Assembly: GCF_004193775.1 (NCBI RefSeq)
Contig: NC_041011.1
Location: forward strand, 13,324,968-13,388,967
DNA length: 64,000 nt
Direction of reading: 5' to 3'
Origin: Glycine soja
Lineage: Eukaryota > Streptophyta > Magnoliopsida > Fabales > Fabaceae
Shown here: positions 59,781 to 64,000 of the stretch, one piece after another
Layout of the letters: each line of letters opens with the position of its first letter
Numbering within the stretch: position 1 is the first letter of the stretch
The notes under the pieces: model-generated
What the model was told of the DNA's origin: nothing
The model's input: only the letters and a program-made list of their open reading frames with translations
The model's database searches: none
Position numbers and translations under genes: made by a program

Positions 59781-60107
59781 TGGATCTTTGCTTATAAAAG
59801 GATTTTTACAAGGTTGAACGAAATCTCAAGGACCGCAGGTCACTTGGGACTGGATGTAGGCACGGGTTGTTGCCGAACCAGTATAAAAACTCTTGTGTGT
59901 TTGTTTCCTTCTTCCCTACTCTTTTACTTTCCGCTGTGCATTTAATTTCCGCTTTTACTTTCTATTAAGTTTCACTTCTACTCCTCTTTCTCTTAACAGT
60001 TTAGTAAAAGTCTTAGAAGAGTAATTTTTTAATTAGTAAAGGTTTAGGAATAATTAATTCAACCCCCCCTTCTTAATTATTCTGAGGCCACTCGATCCAA
60101 CATATCC

Positions 60108-60440
60108 CACATCTCCTTTGCATTTGAACAGTTTGACACTCTAAAATATTCATCTATTCCTAGGGCAGACATAATAATGTTTTGGCTTTAAGATTATATT
60201 GGATTCTTCTTCTATCTTCTTCAGTCCATTTATCTCTAGGTTTTTCTGTTGTTGTGCTAGTGCTTGCATCTACTATGGTGGTACATAAGGTCCTATTTCT
60301 ATTGCTTCCCAAATGTTAAAATCTATGGCTTCAATAAATATTTGTATTCAGGTTTTCCAATAGTGGTAACCCTCACCATTAAAGATAGGTGGCCTATGAA
60401 TGGAGTTTCCGTCAAGAAACAGAAAATTTGAGGAGGCCAT
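60108..60440 (-). pseudogene. gag N-terminal part of the minus-strand Ty1/copia element
   Basis: The ATG complement is at 60438-60440; the protein begins MASSNFLFLDGNSI and has IFNGEGYHYWKT and IWEAIEIGPYV, as in the gag at 30119. There are stops and at least one frameshift (near 60185-60340). The part next to 60108 continues into the fragment beyond the solo LTR. Confidence 0.82.
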
Positions 60441-60476
60441 GAATCTTGAAGTTGTGAAACTTTTCTCAAGAAACCT

Positions 60477-60488
60477 GCTCTGATACCA
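60477..60488 (-). promoter_or_regulatory. Initiator-Met tRNA primer-binding site (minus strand)
   Basis: GCTCTGATACCA is the exact reverse complement of TGGTATCAGAGC and lies two bases inside the minus-strand 5' LTR. Confidence 0.93.
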
Positions 60489-60830
60489 CTTGTTGGATCA
60501 AGTGGCCTCGAAATAATTAAGAAGGGGGGGGGGGTTGAATTAATTATTAATGTGTCTTGACTAATTAAAAATTATCCTTCTTAATATTACTAGATTCAAT
60601 TAGGCTTTTACTACTAAGTTAAGAAAGTAAAGAACAAAAACAATAACTTAACCAAAAGTAAAAGCGGCAATTAAAAGTACACAATGGAAATTAAAGAGTG
60701 TAGGGAAGAAGAAGACAAACACAAGATTTATACTGGTTCGGCCACAACCCGTGCCTACATCCAGTCCCCAAGCAACCAACGGTTCTTGAGATTTCTTTCA
60801 ACCTTGTAAAATCCTTTACAAGCCAAAGAT

Positions 60831-61200
60831 CCACAAGGGATGTACCCTCCCTTGTTCTCTTTGAATAACCAAGTAGATGTATCCTCCACTTGAATTGATC
60901 CACAAGAGATGTACCCTCTCTTGTTCTCAGTATAACAACCCAAGTAGATGTACCCTCTACTTGTGCCACAAAGGATGTACCCTCCAATGTGTTAGGACAA
61001 AGAATTCTCAGGCGGTTAGTCCTTTGAATCTTTGTAAGGGGAAACAAAAGATATCTCAGGCAGTTAGTCCTTTGAAATATTTTATTTAAGGGGAATGGAA
61101 GAATCAAAAGAATTCTCAGGTGATTAGTCCTTTGAATTCTCTTGGAAGAGGGAGAAGGGAGACACAAAAGAACTCAGGCGGTTAATCCTTCAATTCTTTT
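60831..61200 (-). repeat. Second copy of the two hairpin arrays
   Basis: In the minus-strand LTR the same arrays recur. The unit at 60834-60854 has perfect CAAGGGA/TCCCTTG arms around the GGGTACA loop, where the other LTR copy has a mismatch. Another unit (60869-60892) has CAAGTGGA/TCTACTTG against CTAGTGGA/TCCACTAG in the other copy. The pairing is thus retained despite changes on both arms. Confidence 0.75.
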
Positions 61201-61560
61201 GGCAAGAGGGAGAAGGAATGAAGAAAAAGAATAGCACAAGTTTTTGGTCAATGAACTTTTCTTGAAAGAGAAAGTATTGAACAAAAACTTTTAGAAAGAT
61301 GAAGAGAAATGAATCAGAAAGTTTTGTAAAAAAACGTTATTGAAATTCATGCCATGGTCACATATTTATAATCATTTGATGACTGAAGTTAAAGTTTGTG
61401 ACTCTTTGGCAATTTCTTTAAAACTAGTCACCTTTTAAAAATTGTGACTCTTTTGAAAACTAGTCACTTAAAAAGTTGTGACTTTTGAAAAAATCTTCAG
61501 AAACAAGTCACTTTAAGAATTGTGACTTTTGGAAATTTATTTTTCGAAATCAGTCACTGG

Positions 61561-61867
61561 TAATCAATTACCATTATAGAGTAATCGATTACATATCAAA
61601 AGATGTGACTCTTCATGTTTAAATTTGAAAATCAAAACGTTTAGAAACACTGGTAATCGATTACAAGTATTGTGTAATCGATTACACAAGTTTAGAATGA
61701 TTTGAAAATGTTTTATCACTAGTTGTGACTCTTGAAATTGAAATCTAACATTTTAAAACATTGGTAATCGATTACATGATTATGGTAATCGATTACATCT
61801 TTGTAAATCAGTTTGAAAAACAATGCTGACTACTGATAATCGATTACTACCTTCTGGTAATCGATTA
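61561..61867. repeat. Four pairs of TAATCGATTA palindromes, 21-bp spacing
   Basis: Copies start at 61561/61582, 61654/61675, 61765/61786 and 61837/61858, each with a 21-bp offset; the first copy has one base change. They lie upstream of the minus-strand TATA box. Confidence 0.9.
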
Positions 61868-62168
61868 CCAGATAGTAAAACTCTTTGGTAAAAGATTTTG
61901 TGAAAACTTCTTGTGCTACTCAATGTTTTGAAAAACTTTTTTAGTACTTATCTTGATAGAGTCTTCTCTTGATTCTTGAATCTTGATCTTGATTATTCTT
62001 GAATCTTGATTCTTGAAACTTGATTATTCTTAAATCTTGATTCTTTGAAACTTGATTCTTGAAGCTTTTTGACTCATGATTCTTTGGAACTTGCTTAAAT
62101 CTTGATTCTTTGGCATCATCAAAATAATCTTGGAAGACATTGCTTCCACAAATCCAAATAACAAAATG

Positions 62169-63258
62169 TGTTAGACAAGTGGCCTCAGATATCTTAAGAA
62201 GGGGGGTTGAATTAAGATATTCCAAACTACTTCCCTAATTAAAAATCTATTTCACTTTTTATTCAAGTTATAAATTCCCTTAACAATGAACTTCTTAAAT
62301 ATTGATTCAAATAAAACAATTTGAATATGAATATAAAGCAATAATAAACAAAGGAGTTTAAGGCAAAAGAAAGTGCAAACTCAGATTTATACTGGTTCGG
62401 CCACACTCTTGTGCCTACGTCCAATCCCCAAGCAACCCGCTTGAGAGTTCCACTATCTTGTAAATTCCTTTTACAAGTTCTAAACACACAAGGACAATCC
62501 TTCCTTTGTGTTTAGAATTCTTTTACAACAAGAGACCATCGGTCTCTTAATCCCTTAGAGATTTAGAAGAAGAAGAAGAATGAATCTCTCTAGAAAGAGA
62601 TAGATTTTACAGATTGAGCACTCAAATAATTCCTTAATGAATTGCAATTGAATTGGCCAAGGAATTCTTAAGAGGATAAAATGATTTTGCTCTTTGAGAG
62701 GATAAACACTTGTTGTTCTGAAAAAATCTAAGCAAATTCGTGTTATAAGTCACATATATATAGACCATTGGTGGTCATGAAAAAAACCTTTGAGAAGTTG
62801 TGACTCTTAGAAAGATTTTTCTGAAAATCTTGTCTGGTAATCGATTACAGGATTTGTGTAATCGATTACAGCTTTTAAAATTTGAATTAAAACGTTTATT
62901 AACTGCTGGTAATCGATTACCAAAATTGTGTAATCGATTACACAGTCTAAAATTTGAATTCAAATTTTTAGTAGCTGTTGTAAAGCATATTTGGCCACTG
63001 GTAATCGATTACATCCTCTGGTAATCGATTACCAGAGAGTAAATCCTTTGAAAAATACTTTTTAATTTAAATTACTTGGCCAAACCTTTTGCTAATTCAA
63101 TTAGGAATTCCCTTCCTAATATACTAGTGATCTTCTTGATGTTGTGACTTGTATTCTTGAAGTATTGTCTTGAATTTTAAACTTGAAAAGCCTATTTACA
63201 TTAATTGCATCATATCATCATGATCATCGTCAAAACACCAAAGGCATTTGCATCTACA
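62169..63258 (-). repeat. 3' LTR of a further minus-strand retroelement (1090 bp)
   Basis: On the plus strand it begins TGTTAGACAAG and ends GCATCTACA. A minus-strand purine tract (AAAAAGGGGGAGAT) adjoins on the right, so this is the 3' LTR of an element extending beyond the window. It carries a conserved block near 62385-62455, a perfect 8-bp stem with a 3-base loop at 62530-62548, a minus-strand TATA-like run near 62753-62762 and three palindrome pairs. Only 18 bp separate it from the neighbouring LTR. Confidence 0.88.
62838..63031. repeat. Three pairs of TAATCGATTA palindromes, 21/21/20-bp spacing
   Basis: Copies start at 62838/62859, 62910/62931 and 63002/63022. The last pair has a 20-bp offset, the only exception seen in the window. 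Confidence 0.9.
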
Positions 63259-63273
63259 ATCTCCCCCTTTTTG
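63259..63273 (-). promoter_or_regulatory. Polypurine tract of the rightmost retroelement
   Basis: On the minus strand this is an A/G run ending GGGGGAGAT next to the LTR. Further GGGGGAG strings lie at 63355-63362 and 63428-63436. Confidence 0.8.
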
Positions 63274-63722
63274 ATGATGACAATACAAGTCCTGAAATCA
63301 AGATTCAAGAGCAAACAACAAACAAACATTTGTATATATATAAAACTTACGTTTACTCCCCCTATGTTTCGGAATTTATGATCACTTGATTTCTAAGTTT
63401 GTTAAGCTTTTCTACAACCCATTTTTCTCCCCCTTTGGCAACATCAAAAAGCCAAAGTACTCGGGAATCAACACAGATATAATAATGGAGTAGAAACAGA
63501 TAAATATCAAAGTATAAGGCATAACCAACCAAACTCACAAATAAGAAATAACCAAACCAGAATCCAAATAATTCAAAACTTCGAAACCACATAATGTCAA
63601 AGCATAAAAGTCAGAAATCCAAATATTACAAGATAAAGTACTTAACATAATAATTGAAACTCTAAGAAACTGAATAGCCAAAATACACGGCTTATTAGAG
63701 ACATATAATTAGAAACTAAAGT

Positions 63723-64000
63723 CTAAGAAGGCGGAGGTGGTGGTGGAAGATCGAAACTCTGACGAATGTAACCTACATCCTCTTCAAGCTGTGTGAGGCG
63801 AATGTCCATGCCGGCAAAACGTGTATCTAATGAGTTGAAACGGTCACCAACATAAGAACGAAGACCCCGTAATTCGGAGAGGACTTCATTCATGTGTGCT
63901 GAATCATCGCGCTGAGGAGGAGGGGAAGGAGTACGTTCATCTTGAGGAGGGAGTGCATCCTTCTTCAGCCATTGACCATTCCGATCTTTACGGTACCCAA
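63723..64000 (-). CDS. C-terminal end of an env-position ORF (partial)
   Basis: The minus-strand frame is open from the window edge to a stop at 63723-63725, giving 92 codons and no start inside the window. It begins GYRKDRNGQWLKKDALPPQD, has a Pro-rich patch, then a coiled-coil-like stretch (VLSELRGLRSYVGDRFNSLD, RLTQLEEDVGYIRQSF) and ends DLPPPPPPS. It lies between the expected pol region and the 3' LTR, like the relic at 37888-38863, which also ends in a coiled region and Pro-rich tail. No membrane segment is seen in this part. Its function is unknown. Confidence 0.6.
   Translation of the reverse strand, partial: GYRKDRNGQWLKKDALPPQDERTPSPPPQRDDSAHMNEVLSELRGLRSYVGDRFNSLDTRFAGMDIRLTQLEEDVGYIRQSFDLPPPPPPS

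Larger units (their letters stand above)
58396..60102 (+). repeat. Solo LTR (1707 bp) inserted into a gag gene
   Basis: It starts TGTAGAAGC and ends GATCCAACA, flanked by perfect TATCC repeats (58391-58395 and 60103-60107). Removing it rejoins the gag frame exactly. Parts in order are a TCAAGA-rich stretch (58490-58710), three palindrome pairs (58786-59019), a TATA box (TATAAAAG near 59151), two hairpin arrays (59362-59623 and 59632-59780), a conserved block at 59848-59895 and a C-run near 60063. It is the same family as the LTR at 60491-62150, in opposite orientation. Confidence 0.92.
60491..62150 (-). repeat. 5' LTR of the minus-strand Ty1/copia element (1660 bp)
   Basis: On the plus strand it begins TGTTGGATC and ends GCTTCCACA. 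It matches the solo LTR at 58396-60102 in reverse: the G-run near 60526, the conserved block near 60730-60780, GGGTACA-loop hairpins at 60831-60990, AGGCGGTTAGTCC-loop hairpins at 60996-61200, a minus-strand TATAAATA box near 61360-61367, four palindrome pairs, and a TTGAATCTTGA-rich end (61960-62110). The element's pol and 3' LTR are missing. Confidence 0.9.

Overview
The window reads as nuclear DNA of a flowering plant, most likely a legume such as soybean (Glycine). The reasons are a seven-exon, intron-containing bHLH gene with GT..AG junctions, strong AT-richness, dense plant-type LTR retrotransposons primed by initiator-Met tRNA, hAT and Mutator-like DNA elements, and a nuclear-integrated scrap of plastid DNA from the trnK/matK region. 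The legume assignment rests on remembered repeat families and was not tested by any search. The only clearly intact host gene is a bHLH transcription factor gene at 48986-54132 (+). No tRNA, rRNA or CRISPR feature was seen.

Layout, left to right. 1-2750: AT-rich intergenic DNA with a MITE-like inverted repeat. 2757-9915: a near-complete but dead Ty3/gypsy element on the minus strand, with paired LTRs and a near-match target duplication CTAAT/CTAAC. 9974-15150: a hAT element with a perfect 8-bp duplication GTATTAAT and a broken transposase on the plus strand. A second, shorter hAT derivative (10151-11018) sits near its 5' end. 15160-25000: AT-rich DNA with an RNase-H-like relic, a probable solo LTR (17997-19165) and dispersed direct repeats. 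25023-25821: a small Mutator-like element with a perfect 9-bp duplication TAAATAATA, carrying a non-transposase ORF (Pack-MULE candidate). 27462-29120: a decayed Ty1/copia pol 3' half. 29490-36253: a Ty1/copia element with a perfect ATTTA duplication, broken gag-pol and LTRs of unequal length. 36259-42970: the 3' part of a minus-strand retroelement with an env-position ORF. It is split by a 3954-bp solo LTR (duplication GCAGG), which itself holds another solo LTR (duplication TGTCT). 42970-48560: mostly featureless, with another RNase-H-like relic. 48986-54132: the bHLH gene. 56976-64000: nested LTR material and the plastid insert.

The most unusual signals lie in the Ty1/copia-type LTRs. Upstream of the TATA box they carry the palindrome TAATCGATTA in pairs whose centres are 21 bp apart in 15 of the 16 pairs found. 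Downstream of the TATA box, in what should be the RNA leader, two of them carry tandem hairpins with conserved loops and stems that differ in sequence yet stay complementary, including between LTR copies. A conserved block near the LTR 3' end is shared by five LTR copies from at least three families. These observations come from reading alone; alignments, folding and database searches were not run.
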